From contig NZ_QFRU01000001.1 of assembly GCF_003184905.1 (NCBI RefSeq), positions 310,001 through 374,000 of the forward strand: 64,000 nucleotides of DNA, in the 5' to 3' direction. The notes under the pieces are model-generated. The model was not told the origin of the DNA and searched no databases. It worked only from the letters and a program-made list of their open reading frames with translations. This stretch comes from Bacillus sp. CGMCC 1.16541 (lineage in GTDB: Bacteria; Bacillota; Bacilli; Bacillales; Bacillaceae_H). Of the stretch, positions 7,209 through 14,398 are shown one piece after another. Position 1 is the stretch's first letter; each line of letters begins with the position of its first letter. Both the position numbers and the translations under genes were made by a program.

Positions 7209-8390
7209 TTAAACAGAAAAACTACTTGCAAACGTTTGTAATGCTTGCTCAAAGTCATGTTGTAAATCAACACCTTCTTCTAGCCCTACTGAAATTCTAA
7301 GCAATGTTTCAGTAATCCCCTTTTCTTCTCTGACCTCTTTTGGAATACTCGCATGAGACATAGTTGCTGGATGAGTCAAAATAGATTCTACCCCTCCTAA
7401 ACTAACCCCAACTGATGCTAATTTGACCGTTTTTAAAAAGTGACTCGTCAATGCTTCATCTTTTAATGTAAAAGAGATAATGGCACCATATCCGCTTGCT
7501 TGTTCAGAAGCTAGTGGATAATGCGGATGATCAATTAATCCAGGATAATACACCTTCTCAACAAACGAATGATTTTCCAACCAGTTAGCTAACTCTAAAG
7601 CGGTCTTCTGCTGTTGATCTAGTCTTACTTTTAATGTTTTCATCCCTCTTAGTACTAATGAGCTGTCTTGTGGACCTAATATGGCACCAAACGCATTTTG
7701 AACAAACTTCACTTCGTTCGCAAGTTGTTCATCGCTAACCACAACTAACCCTGCTACAACGTCACTATGCCCCCCGAGATACTTTGTTGCACTATGGATG
7801 ACAATATGAGCACCAAGGTCGATTGGCCGTTGTAAGTACGGCGTCATAAACGTATTATCAACGATTGTAAGTAATTGGTGGTCTTCCGCTAACGTAGCAA
7901 CCTTTTTGATATCCGTGATGTGTAAAAATGGGTTAGACGGACTTTCAAGATAAATACCTTTTGTATGAGCTGTAATGGCACCCTTTACTTCTTCAATATT
8001 AGTAGTATCAACAAATATCACTTTAATACCAAACCTTGAAAAAAGTTGAGTCAGCACACGGTATGTGCCGCCGTAAATATCATGAGAAACGATAATCTCG
8101 TCCCCTGATTCAAATAAACAAAGCACAGACGAGATTGCCGCCATCCCCGATGAAAAAGCGAATCCAGCTGCCCCGTTTTCGAGTTGTGCAATCGTATTTT
8201 CCAGCGCTTCTCGTGTTGGGTTGCCTGAGCGGGAATAATCATACTTTCCGTTATTACCTTCTGCCTCTTGATTAAATGTAGATACTTGATAAATTGGGAC
8301 GTTTACTGCACCATAATGTCCTTCAATACCCGTTTTCGCATGAATTAACTTCGTTCCGAATTGACAGTTTTCTTCATTTTCGATAAGCAT
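7209..8390 (-). CDS. metC: Cystathionine beta-lyase MetC
   Basis: A 393-residue PLP enzyme of the Cys/Met metabolism fold. It splits cystathionine to homocysteine, pyruvate and ammonia in methionine synthesis. Motifs: 'YDYSRSGNPTRE' near residue 50, 'SDEIIVSHDIYGGTYR'-type loop, 'IDNTFMTPYLQRP', and the PLP lysine in 'VIHSATKYLGGHSDVVAG'. It is the downstream gene of a two-gene operon behind an S-box riboswitch and overlaps metI by 17 bases. This is the B. subtilis metI-metC arrangement and is the reason for calling this member the lyase. Start ATG at 8390 has GAGGAGGT with a 5-base spacer. Alternative: MccB-like cystathionine gamma-lyase, less likely given the riboswitch. Confidence 0.85.
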   Translation of the reverse strand: MLIENEENCQFGTKLIHAKTGIEGHYGAVNVPIYQVSTFNQEAEGNNGKYDYSRSGNPTREALENTIAQLENGAAGFAFSSGMAAISSVLCLFESGDEIIVSHDIYGGTYRVLTQLFSRFGIKVIFVDTTNIEEVKGAITAHTKGIYLESPSNPFLHITDIKKVATLAEDHQLLTIVDNTFMTPYLQRPIDLGAHIVIHSATKYLGGHSDVVAGLVVVSDEQLANEVKFVQNAFGAILGPQDSSLVLRGMKTLKVRLDQQQKTALELANWLENHSFVEKVYYPGLIDHPHYPLASEQASGYGAIISFTLKDEALTSHFLKTVKLASVGVSLGGVESILTHPATMSHASIPKEVREEKGITETLLRISVGLEEGVDLQHDFEQALQTFASSFSV

Positions 8391-9519
8391 CAAATACCTC
8401 CTCTAAATCTTTAATTAAATCAGTTGCATGCTCAATCCCTACTGAGAATCGCAATAAACAGTTTGTCACACCAATTCGATCACGTATTTTTTCTGGAATA
8501 TCAGCGTGAGTTTGTCTAGCCGGGAATGTGATTAAGCTCTCCACTCCACCAAGACTTTCTGCAAATGTAATAATGTTTACGTGTTCAAGAATAAATGGCA
8601 CAAGGTCCGGGTCTTTCACTGCAAACGAAATCATTCCTCCAAAACCACTTGCTTGCTTCTTCATTACTTCATACCCTGGGTGCGTTTCAAGTCCTGGGTA
8701 ATAAACTTTTTCAACCTCACTTCGACTTGTTAACCAGTGAGCAATTTGTAATGCATTTTCATTATGCTTTTCCATTCTTATTCCTAATGTTTTGATTCCT
8801 CTTAACAATAACCAACTATCTTGTGGGCCTAATATAGCCCCAACTGCATTTTGATAAAATCGTATTTTTTCCCCGAGCTCACAACATCGAGTCACAACCA
8901 ATCCAGCTACTACATCATTATGTCCACCTATATACTTACTCGCACTATGGATGACAATATCTGCTCCTAACTCAATTGGACGCTGATAGTATGGAGACAT
9001 AAAGGTGTTATCGACAATGGTCCATAAAGCGTACTCGTTAGCTAACTCGATTGATGCTTCTAAATCTGTTACATGCATCATCGGATTTGTTGGTGTTTCA
9101 ATAAATAACGCCTTCGTATTTGATTGAATCGCAAGTCGAACCTCTTCTATGTTCGCTGTATTCACATATGTGACCGTCACACCATGTTCAGATAAAATGT
9201 CGCTTAACACACGGTACGTACCTCCATATAAATCTTCTGATACAACAAGGTGATCACCACTTTTAAACAGTAATAATACAGAGGTAATCGCAGCCATCCC
9301 TGAAGCAAATGCTAAACCAACTTTTCCTTTCTCCAAGTTAGCGATTGCTTCTTCTAATGCCGATCTTGTTGGATTTGCTGTTCTTGCGTAGTCATATCCA
9401 GTACTTTCTCCAAGTCTCGGGTGTTCAAATGTTGATGCCTGATAAATAGGTGTAGTAATGGAACCTGTTGCTACATCTCTTTTCATCCCTGATCGTACAA
9501 GTAACGTCTCAATATGCAT
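8374..9519 (-). CDS. metI: Cystathionine gamma-synthase / O-acetylhomoserine thiolyase MetI
   Basis: A 381-residue PLP enzyme paralogous to the adjacent MetC. It condenses an activated homoserine with cysteine (or sulfide) to start transsulfuration toward methionine. Conserved segments: 'YDYARTANPTRSALE', 'SEDLYGGTYRVL', 'VDNTFMSPYYQRP' and the PLP lysine in 'VIHSASKYIGGHNDVVAG'. The start at 9519 is preferred because AAGAGGAGAG lies 5-6 bases upstream; longer in-frame starts would run into the riboswitch terminator. It is first in the metI-metC operon, directly after the SAM riboswitch, so it should be turned off when AdoMet is plentiful. Confidence 0.88.
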   Translation of the reverse strand: MHIETLLVRSGMKRDVATGSITTPIYQASTFEHPRLGESTGYDYARTANPTRSALEEAIANLEKGKVGLAFASGMAAITSVLLLFKSGDHLVVSEDLYGGTYRVLSDILSEHGVTVTYVNTANIEEVRLAIQSNTKALFIETPTNPMMHVTDLEASIELANEYALWTIVDNTFMSPYYQRPIELGADIVIHSASKYIGGHNDVVAGLVVTRCCELGEKIRFYQNAVGAILGPQDSWLLLRGIKTLGIRMEKHNENALQIAHWLTSRSEVEKVYYPGLETHPGYEVMKKQASGFGGMISFAVKDPDLVPFILEHVNIITFAESLGGVESLITFPARQTHADIPEKIRDRIGVTNCLLRFSVGIEHATDLIKDLEEVFDAYRK

Positions 9520-9535
9520 ATTTTTCTCTCCTCTT

Positions 9536-9576
9536 CCTAAATAAAAAACACCCTTCACAGATGGAAGAGTGTTTGT
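9536..9576 (-). terminator. Riboswitch-controlled terminator in the metI leader
   Basis: On the minus strand ACACTCTTC pairs with GAAGGGTGT and is followed by six T (9548-9543). Part of its left arm can also pair with 'AACACTTTCTCTCATCTG' of the aptamer side, as expected for S-box terminator/antiterminator exchange. Confidence 0.85.
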
Positions 9577-9584
9577 ATGTAACA

Positions 9585-9712
9585 CTTTCTCTCATCTGTT
9601 AGAACAAAGAATTGTTCTACAGGAATTAGCACCGTTCAAATTAGATTAATTTGATGGTTGCCGGGCATCATAGGGCCAGTCCCTCCGCCTCTCTGGATAA
9701 GAGTTGCTTATT
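9585..9712 (-). promoter_or_regulatory. SAM-I (S-box) riboswitch controlling metI-metC
   Basis: The minus strand carries the S-box core in order: 'CTTATCCAGAGAGGCGGAGG', then 'GACTGGCCCTATGATGCCCG', 'GCAACC', 'GGTGCTAATTCC' and the closing 'GATGAGAGA'. CTCTTATC at the 5' end pairs with GATGAGAG at the 3' end as helix P1. An intrinsic terminator follows before the metI ribosome site, so AdoMet binding should cause early termination. All conserved blocks are visible; the only inference is the regulatory outcome. Confidence 0.97.
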
Positions 9713-9743
9713 TTCGTTTCATGTATAAAACTATTTGATATCC

Positions 9744-9772
9744 ACTTTAATAAAATCAATGATAATTGTCAA
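9744..9772 (-). promoter_or_regulatory. Possible sigma-A promoter of the metI riboswitch transcript
   Basis: On the minus strand TTGACA (9772-9767), a 17-base spacer and TAAAGT (9749-9744). The -35 is perfect and the -10 is weak. A TATACA closer to the aptamer is an alternative -10. Confidence 0.45.
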
Positions 9773-9868
9773 TACAATTTTCTAAAAAATCCAACAATAA
9801 TATCTATTAAGCGTTTTGATTGTATGATGATATGTATTGTTGATAGTCTAACTGCTCATAAAAGTGAA

Positions 9869-9890
9869 CCAATGAGTATCACCTCATTGG
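9869..9890 (-). terminator. Terminator after the CotB-like gene
   Basis: CCAATGAG pairs with CTCATTGG around a 6-base loop; on the minus strand 'TTCACTTTT' follows. Confidence 0.65.
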
Positions 9891-9901
9891 CTTCGTTTTC
9901 C

Positions 9902-10567
9902 TTATGGGAGATGCATCGTTTTAATATGCATAAGTTTCCAAAACATCTCGTCTCCATTTGCTGTTATGAGTTCAACAATGTTATTTGCGATACTTTTTAC
10001 GACGCCAATTTTGTAAGGGTTATCACCTAAGTCAAATACAACAAGCTCTCCTTCTACCTTCTTTAATTGTTCTTCAAATGTTCGAGATAACGGAATAGAA
10101 GATGGTTTTACAGGGAGTTCTTCGTTATTAAGCATATAAGGGGTTAATTCATGATTGTATGGTGTTAGCCATTTTAAGTGATGTAAGGAAATACACATTG
10201 TTTTATAAACAGGTGAATAAAAAACAAAGTAATCATTAAGTACACTTGTAATGTATCCATGAATTGACTTGTTCCCTGTCACATAGATTTCCACGAACCT
10301 GCCTTTTGCATGTTGCAGCATTTTCCGATAAGAAATCACTTCTGATTCATTAAAAATAGAATCTTCTATATCTGCGCTTTTAATTTTTTCTTCTGTATAT
10401 TGTTTTATACTATGCAAATGAAGCATCGGAACATATAAATATTGTTTTCCATCGAAGAGAACGAGTATATCAAGACCTACATCAATTAATATGCCTAAAA
10501 AGATTGTATTACCTGTTATTTCAAGCTGAACTTGTTTGCCAATATATGATTTTAGTGCAGTAGACAT
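9902..10567 (-). CDS. CotB-like protein with three small beta-barrel-like repeats
   Basis: A 221-residue protein lying directly downstream of cotB in the same direction. It shows three repeats, roughly residues 7-54, 88-135 and 168-219. Each has the form 'hhxhxhTGNxxxhGhhxxVxxDhhhh' ending in 'hxxLHhxxhK', the same layout as the three repeats of CotB. The CotB hallmark 'GGPE' is lost from all three. It lacks CotB's charged C-terminal tail. Ribosome site AAGGAGGT lies 6 bases before ATG. By position it is probably a spore coat protein or CotB partner made in the mother cell, and a paralogue of CotB that has diverged. A DUF2642-type annotation would also be plausible. Confidence 0.65.
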   Translation of the reverse strand: MSTALKSYIGKQVQLEITGNTIFLGILIDVGLDILVLFDGKQYLYVPMLHLHSIKQYTEEKIKSADIEDSIFNESEVISYRKMLQHAKGRFVEIYVTGNKSIHGYITSVLNDYFVFYSPVYKTMCISLHHLKWLTPYNHELTPYMLNNEELPVKPSSIPLSRTFEEQLKKVEGELVVFDLGDNPYKIGVVKSIANNIVELITANGDEMFWKLMHIKTMHLP

Positions 10568-10597
10568 CTTTTTACCTCCTTCCTCATAGATGAAGAA

Positions 10598-10615
10598 GGG
10601 TGCTCAATCGCACCC
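10598..10615 (-). terminator. Terminator after cotB
   Basis: GGGTGC and GCACCC around a 6-base loop, with 'TTCTTC' following on the minus strand. The stem is short and the T tract is interrupted, so some read-through into the CotB-like gene is likely. Confidence 0.55.
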
Positions 10616-10625
10616 AACTGTTTAG

Positions 10626-11579
10626 TTACCCTTTCCAACGATAATCTCTAGTTGTAATAACAGTTTCTTGAGCAATTGTTGCTTGATTCGTTTCGTTGTT
10701 TCCTTCTTTTGCACTTTTTTCTTCTTTAGCATCACTAGTGTCTGTTGCATTATTTTCTTCTGTAGAACCACTATTCTCTACTGTATTTTCTTCTTTTGAG
10801 CTATTATTTTCTGTTGTACTATTTTCTGTTTCGTTCGTGCGCGCTGCCTCTTCCTGTTCTGAAGCTGCTTCTTGCATTTTAAATGAGCCTCTTTCTCCTT
10901 CACTTACACTACGAATATGAGCTAATTGAATTCGAAGCACTTCTTTGTTTTTTATTAACATGATGTTGTGAGGCGAAGTTTGAACAACGATTCCTTCTAC
11001 AGCTTCTGGACCACCTACGTTGAGAGAAACCCATTTCGTCATTAATGCTTTAAATAAGTTTGCAAATCCGTTTGTACGAACGTAGTCCATTTCGGAATTC
11101 AACTTCGGTAACTTGTCATTAACCAACGTCACACTTTTCACTTGATCAATATTGAAGTATGAAATTCCATCTTTCAAACTAAGTACGATCATATAAGCAT
11201 CTGTTACATCAATTAAAAATGCCTTTGTTGCTTCTGGACCGCCTTGATTAATCTGAATCATGTTACTTTTTAACTGTTTCAACAAAGAGACAAATGATTT
11301 TTCTTTCAGACAAACAGATCCTTCTGCTCCTGAATTACCTTGACCAGAGTTTACTTTAGAATCCTCTGTTACACTTTTTACATGCTTTAACTGATAATAA
11401 GAAACATGAGATGCTCCGTTAACGGCTAATGCTAAATAGTCTTGCTTCAAATCTAATAACATACCAGACTTGGATTCTGGACCACCACGGTTGACCTTTA
11501 CTGCTTTTCCGACTAAAGGCCGTAATGATGTGTGGAAATGGCCCGACATTTTATTGCTGTTGTGCAATTGATAAGTCAT
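10626..11579 (-). CDS. cotB: Outer spore coat protein CotB
   Basis: A 317-residue orthologue of B. subtilis CotB. Three repeats of an Sm-like/beta-barrel unit each carry the 'GGPE' signature: 'VNRGGPESKSG', 'INQGGPEATKA' and 'LNVGGPEAVEG'. Each ends in a 'YYQLKHVKSV', 'YFNIDQVKSV' or 'IQLAHIRSV' strand. The C-terminal 90 residues are a low-complexity tail rich in Glu, Asn, Thr and Ser rather than the Ser/Lys-rich tail of B. subtilis. CotB is an outer coat protein that needs CotH and CotG for its mature form, and both partners are encoded next door. ATG at 11579 has AAGGAGG 6 bases upstream. The minus-strand octamer AAATAGGC (11672-11665), upstream, fits the core of the GerE-binding consensus. 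Confidence 0.9.
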   Translation of the reverse strand: MTYQLHNSNKMSGHFHTSLRPLVGKAVKVNRGGPESKSGMLLDLKQDYLALAVNGASHVSYYQLKHVKSVTEDSKVNSGQGNSGAEGSVCLKEKSFVSLLKQLKSNMIQINQGGPEATKAFLIDVTDAYMIVLSLKDGISYFNIDQVKSVTLVNDKLPKLNSEMDYVRTNGFANLFKALMTKWVSLNVGGPEAVEGIVVQTSPHNIMLIKNKEVLRIQLAHIRSVSEGERGSFKMQEAASEQEEAARTNETENSTTENNSSKEENTVENSGSTEENNATDTSDAKEEKSAKEGNNETNQATIAQETVITTRDYRWKG

Positions 11580-11713
11580 TATACTTCCTCCTTGATATCT
11601 ATCCATATTGGTCATTCATACTGTATATATACGTGTCACAATAGGGGTTTGACTCTAGTAATTCGCCTATTTCTACATAAATCAACGCTTGCCTAATAGA
11701 ACGTAACACCTTG

Positions 11714-12790
11714 TTATTTAAGTTCATCTAACTGCTTATATAAAAACGCCCGACGCTTATCTATAAAATTCAAAATAAATGCTGGTTCTTTCTTAAACTG
11801 CTCACTATATTTTGAGATATATGGGTCACTTTCCACATACGAATAAAGCATGTTATAAAGGCTCATTATCTTCGGTCCCATGTATTCAACTGTAAATTGC
11901 TTCTCTAACACTTCAGCTAGAATGTCTCGATATTGCGCTTTAAAAATCGGTAAATGTAACAACCTCGCAGATAGGGTATTAAATCCCTGTATACGCAAAT
12001 AATCTGCCTGCATTTCATTTCCATTCAAATTTCGCCCCCATGTTCCATCACAATCCCAAGGAATTAATTCAAATAATCCTGTTTGACTATTACGGTACAG
12101 AGCATAATTTTGTACAAATCCGTCATAGTTTTGGGTACATACCACTCCCGTTAACCAACGTAGGTAGTTTTCAACATGAATCACCTCAGGAATCTTTTTG
12201 GCAAACTCATCATGCGATAGAGTATTAACATTATAAATAAGTTCGACTAACGCCTGCTGATCGTTTCCATACAAATACTTTGACTCGTATCCTTTTTCTA
12301 AGCTTTCTTTTAACGATTGAGTTAACTCACTCATTAGTGAAAAGTTAGCATCCGCGTCTATTGCATAAAATAGAGAACCTGTTGGTACATTTCGTTTCTT
12401 CAAAAAATCTTCATTAACAGATTCAATCTTTAAATAAACCCCTTCTCTCTTTCCATTCATTTTCATTTCGACATAGTGTGCTTGTGGCGCCAAGATGCCA
12501 ATATCGTGAAAAAAATCAAGTGAGAGCTTGTTTCTCATGAAAGAAGGATCTAAATACTCTGCATTCAAATGAAATTCCTTCTCACCCCCCAATTTCTTTG
12601 GATTGTAGAAGCGAACAAAGTAAGACTTCTTTTTGAGAGTACGGGTAGTCGCTCCTCGATAAACAATATCTATTTCTATCTTTTGATTCTGTACTAATAA
12701 TTGAGCTGGAATAGGTTCATCACACCAAATATCTTTCTTTAGTTCCTTTATATCGTTTGGACGGATAAAAAATTGATAGCAATCCATCAT
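11714..12790 (-). CDS. cotH: Spore coat protein kinase CotH
   Basis: A 358-residue CotH-family atypical protein kinase, a morphogenetic factor that phosphorylates coat proteins CotB and CotG in B. subtilis. Visible kinase features are 'YRGATTRTLKKKSYFVRF' at 44-61 (nucleotide-binding loop region), 'QNYDGFVQNYALY' at 220-232 with Asp223 in the catalytic position, and 'IPWDCDGTWGRN' at 243-254 with the metal-binding aspartates D246/D248. These match the Asp residues known to be essential in B. subtilis CotH. Length is close to the B. subtilis protein (362). The gene lies between cotB and the divergent cotG-like gene, as in B. subtilis. ATG has AAAGGGTG about 6-7 bases upstream. Confidence 0.92.
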   Translation of the reverse strand: MMDCYQFFIRPNDIKELKKDIWCDEPIPAQLLVQNQKIEIDIVYRGATTRTLKKKSYFVRFYNPKKLGGEKEFHLNAEYLDPSFMRNKLSLDFFHDIGILAPQAHYVEMKMNGKREGVYLKIESVNEDFLKKRNVPTGSLFYAIDADANFSLMSELTQSLKESLEKGYESKYLYGNDQQALVELIYNVNTLSHDEFAKKIPEVIHVENYLRWLTGVVCTQNYDGFVQNYALYRNSQTGLFELIPWDCDGTWGRNLNGNEMQADYLRIQGFNTLSARLLHLPIFKAQYRDILAEVLEKQFTVEYMGPKIMSLYNMLYSYVESDPYISKYSEQFKKEPAFILNFIDKRRAFLYKQLDELK

Positions 12791-12994
12791 TGTTCACACC
12801 CTTTCACTTGTACCTATTAAATGGTATGACGAGAAAGAAATGAGTGATACAAAGGCGATTGTTCTATTTTGTGAAAAATAAACGATTACACTAGAGCATG
12901 TTTTCTCTTTTTACGTACATTAAAAGTAGAGACAAACTTTATTGTTTTGTTTATGAGGATTGATAGATATGTATTATTTTAAGGGGGAAAAATC

Positions 12995-13621
12995 GTGTTT
13001 TTTAAAAACCGTGACTTATATGGAGCTGCTCAAGAAGCAGTAGCAACTGGACTTGGTGGATTTATGTTTCAAGAGCCTAAAGAAGATCAATCAAATGAAG
13101 TAGAAACAATGGAAGAAATTGAGGCTGAAATTGAAGCAGCTCTTGCTGATTTACAGGAAGACACACAAGAAGATAATAGTGACATGAATACAATGACTCA
13201 AACAACGGGCCTTCAACAGATTCAACAATTCACTAACGGCTCTCGTTCTAACGGCAATCGCTCTCGTTCTAACGGCAAGCATTCTCGCTCTAATGGCAAA
13301 GATTCTCGTTCTAACGGCAATCGCTCTCGTTCTAACGGCAATCGCTCTCGTTCTAACGGCAAAGATTCTCGTTCTAACGGCAAGGGTTCTCGTTCTAATG
13401 GCAAAGATTCTCGTTCTAACAGTAAGGGTTCTCGTTCTAACAGCAAGGGTTCTCGTTCTAACAGCAAGGGTTCTCGTTCTAACAGCAAGGGTTCTCGATC
13501 TAACGGCAATCGCTCTCGTTCTAACAGTAATCGTGAAGAACGTTCTATGCCTGAACGACAAAGTTCAAGCAACAGCACACGTATCTTCCGAGATGGAAAC
13601 CAAGAAGAACTTCGCTTTTAA
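12995..13621 (+). CDS. CotG-like modular spore coat protein with Arg/Ser heptad repeats
   Basis: A 208-residue protein starting at GTG with AAGGGGG upstream. Residues 1-80 are acidic ('METMEEIEAEIEAALADLQE'-type). Residues 84-181 are 14 tandem heptads of consensus R-S-N-(G/S)-(N/K)-(R/D/G/H)-S, strongly basic and Ser-rich. The C-terminus is polar. It is divergent from cotH with a 204-base spacer, exactly where cotG sits in B. subtilis. CotG-like proteins in other spore formers share this plan of random-coil basic Ser-rich repeats beside cotH but little sequence. Serines in Arg-Ser context make it the likely main CotH kinase substrate. The repeats make all other frames open, which produces false overlapping reading frames. 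Confidence 0.8.
   Translation: MFFKNRDLYGAAQEAVATGLGGFMFQEPKEDQSNEVETMEEIEAEIEAALADLQEDTQEDNSDMNTMTQTTGLQQIQQFTNGSRSNGNRSRSNGKHSRSNGKDSRSNGNRSRSNGNRSRSNGKDSRSNGKGSRSNGKDSRSNSKGSRSNSKGSRSNSKGSRSNSKGSRSNGNRSRSNSNREERSMPERQSSSNSTRIFRDGNQEELRF
13244..13537 (+). repeat. 14 tandem 21-bp repeats inside the cotG-like gene
   Basis: Fourteen in-frame 21-base units each encode R-S-N-x-x-x-S. Units 9-12 encode the identical heptad RSNSKGS and are nearly identical in DNA (about 13412-13496), which points to recent copy-number change. No spacers and no dyad, so it is not a CRISPR array. Confidence 0.95.
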
Positions 13622-13671
13622 GTTCGTTATGTCAGTCACTATATTCACATAACCGTAGTGATTAGGCGGTG

Positions 13672-13725
13672 TCTCATAAAAACTAAGAAAGCTGACTTTT
13701 GTCAGCTTTCTTAGTTTTTATGAGA
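13672..13725. terminator. Long perfect hairpin between the cotG-like gene and a small minus-strand gene
   Basis: Arms of 24-25 bases (13672-13696 and 13701-13725) pair perfectly around a TTTT loop. Inside the stem runs AAAAACTAAGAAAGCTGAC. T-rich sequence follows on the plus strand. It can end the cotG-like transcript. Its right arm is also the last coding bases and stop of the minus-strand small gene. Confidence 0.75.
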
Positions 13726-13857
13726 TTTTTGACCATATTTTGCGTTATGTTCTGGTGTAGCGTCTTTTTGAATAGACACTTCGCTTGAAAACTCTTCATT
13801 CATTTTGTTATTTGGGTATTTATTTTGACGTTCACGATTGTTATTTTTATTTGTCAT
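13711..13857 (-). CDS. Small Asn/Lys-rich protein, 48 residues, unknown
   Basis: ATG at 13857 is preceded by AGAGGTGA with a 6-base spacer. The 48-residue product is very hydrophilic, with an N-terminal 'MTNKNNNRERQNKYPNNK', a short central stretch 'EEFSSEVSIQKD' and a basic end, and no cysteine or membrane segment. The composition and the neighbourhood (spore coat and small spore genes) suggest a minor small acid-soluble or other spore protein, but no family is recognised. The stop codon lies inside the long hairpin at 13672-13725. Confidence 0.6.
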   Translation of the reverse strand: MTNKNNNRERQNKYPNNKMNEEFSSEVSIQKDATPEHNAKYGQKSHKN

Positions 13858-13970
13858 ACAGTTCACCTCTTCACATTATTTTTCTTTACACTCAATAGTT
13901 TGAATCATCATCACTTTTTTATTTCATTAAAAATCCTGCTATTGAAAGAAAGATTTGGACTCCTTTTGTT

Positions 13971-14000
13971 TACATATTCTTTTCATTAAACATCACACTA
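13971..14000 (+). promoter_or_regulatory. Possible sigma-G promoter of the 50-residue small gene
   Basis: TACATA (13971-13976), 17 bases, CACACTA (13994-14000); consensus TGMATA and CATACTA. One mismatch in each element. Located 25 bases before the ATG. Confidence 0.4.
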
Positions 14001-14024
14001 AATGTAGAAGGAGAGGATAACTAG

Positions 14025-14177
14025 ATGTCTACAAATAAAAAAATGTACGTAACACCGTCTAACACACCAACTCTTGTCATTAAAACGCACTTAGACCCTG
14101 ATACAAACGAAGAGAAAAATCCTTATTTTACACATAAGCGAGATGAGAAGTTTGAACAATACTTCAAGCGTTCTTAA
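14025..14177 (+). CDS. Small protein, 50 residues, unknown, probable spore gene
   Basis: ATG at 14025 has AAGGAGAGG about 7 bases upstream. The 50-residue product is hydrophilic ('MSTNKKMYVTPSNTPTLVIK' then a Asp/Glu/Lys/Tyr-rich second half ending 'KFEQYFKRS'). It has no signal or membrane segment. A sigma-G-like promoter precedes it, so forespore expression is inferred. Its 3' end overlaps the next small frame by 35 bases in a different frame. Family not recognised. Confidence 0.6.
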   Translation: MSTNKKMYVTPSNTPTLVIKTHLDPDTNEEKNPYFTHKRDEKFEQYFKRS

Positions 14178-14322
14178 TTCCAGCAACTCTTTAACCAAAT
14201 TAAGCCGTTCTACAAATGTAGAAGAAGTAAAAAGATTAAATAAACAATCCGGGTTAACATATAACGAAGTATTTGCATTATTAGGAAAAAACTATTTAGA
14301 TTCTCAACAACAAAAACGATAA
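14143..14322 (+). CDS. Small protein, 59 residues, overlapping the previous gene
   Basis: The frame opens at ATG 14143 inside the 3' end of the preceding small gene and runs for 59 residues to TAA at 14322. The second half, 'STNVEEVKRLNKQSGLTYNE' followed by 'VFALLGKNYLD', has the look of a real folded or helical protein rather than a shadow frame, and extends 145 bases past the first gene with no other use for the DNA. There is no clear ribosome site, so translation may depend on coupling to the upstream gene. It ends just before a terminator. Function unknown. Confidence 0.55.
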   Translation: MRSLNNTSSVLNSSNSLTKLSRSTNVEEVKRLNKQSGLTYNEVFALLGKNYLDSQQQKR

Positions 14323-14328
14323 AATAAA

Positions 14329-14380
14329 ATCCTTCTCCTCTCTCCAGTTTAAAGAAACTCTGGAGAAGAAGAGAAGGATT
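14329..14380. terminator. Terminator between the small genes and the YitT gene
   Basis: AATCCTTCTC..CTCTCCAG pairs with CTGGAGA..AGAGAAGGATT with two small bulges. It lies between convergent genes and probably serves both, though T tracts are short. Confidence 0.6.
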
Positions 14381-14398
14381 ATGATAAATGCGCTTTTA

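Noticed and set aside
13244-13537. CRISPR-like array
   Set aside because: The units are contiguous 21-base coding repeats without unique spacers, and no cas genes are nearby.
13151-13652. Long open frames on both strands over the cotG-like repeat region
   Set aside because: The 21-base repeat unit has no stop in any frame, so every frame stays open. Only the plus-strand frame starting at 12995 has a ribosome site and a non-repetitive N-terminus.
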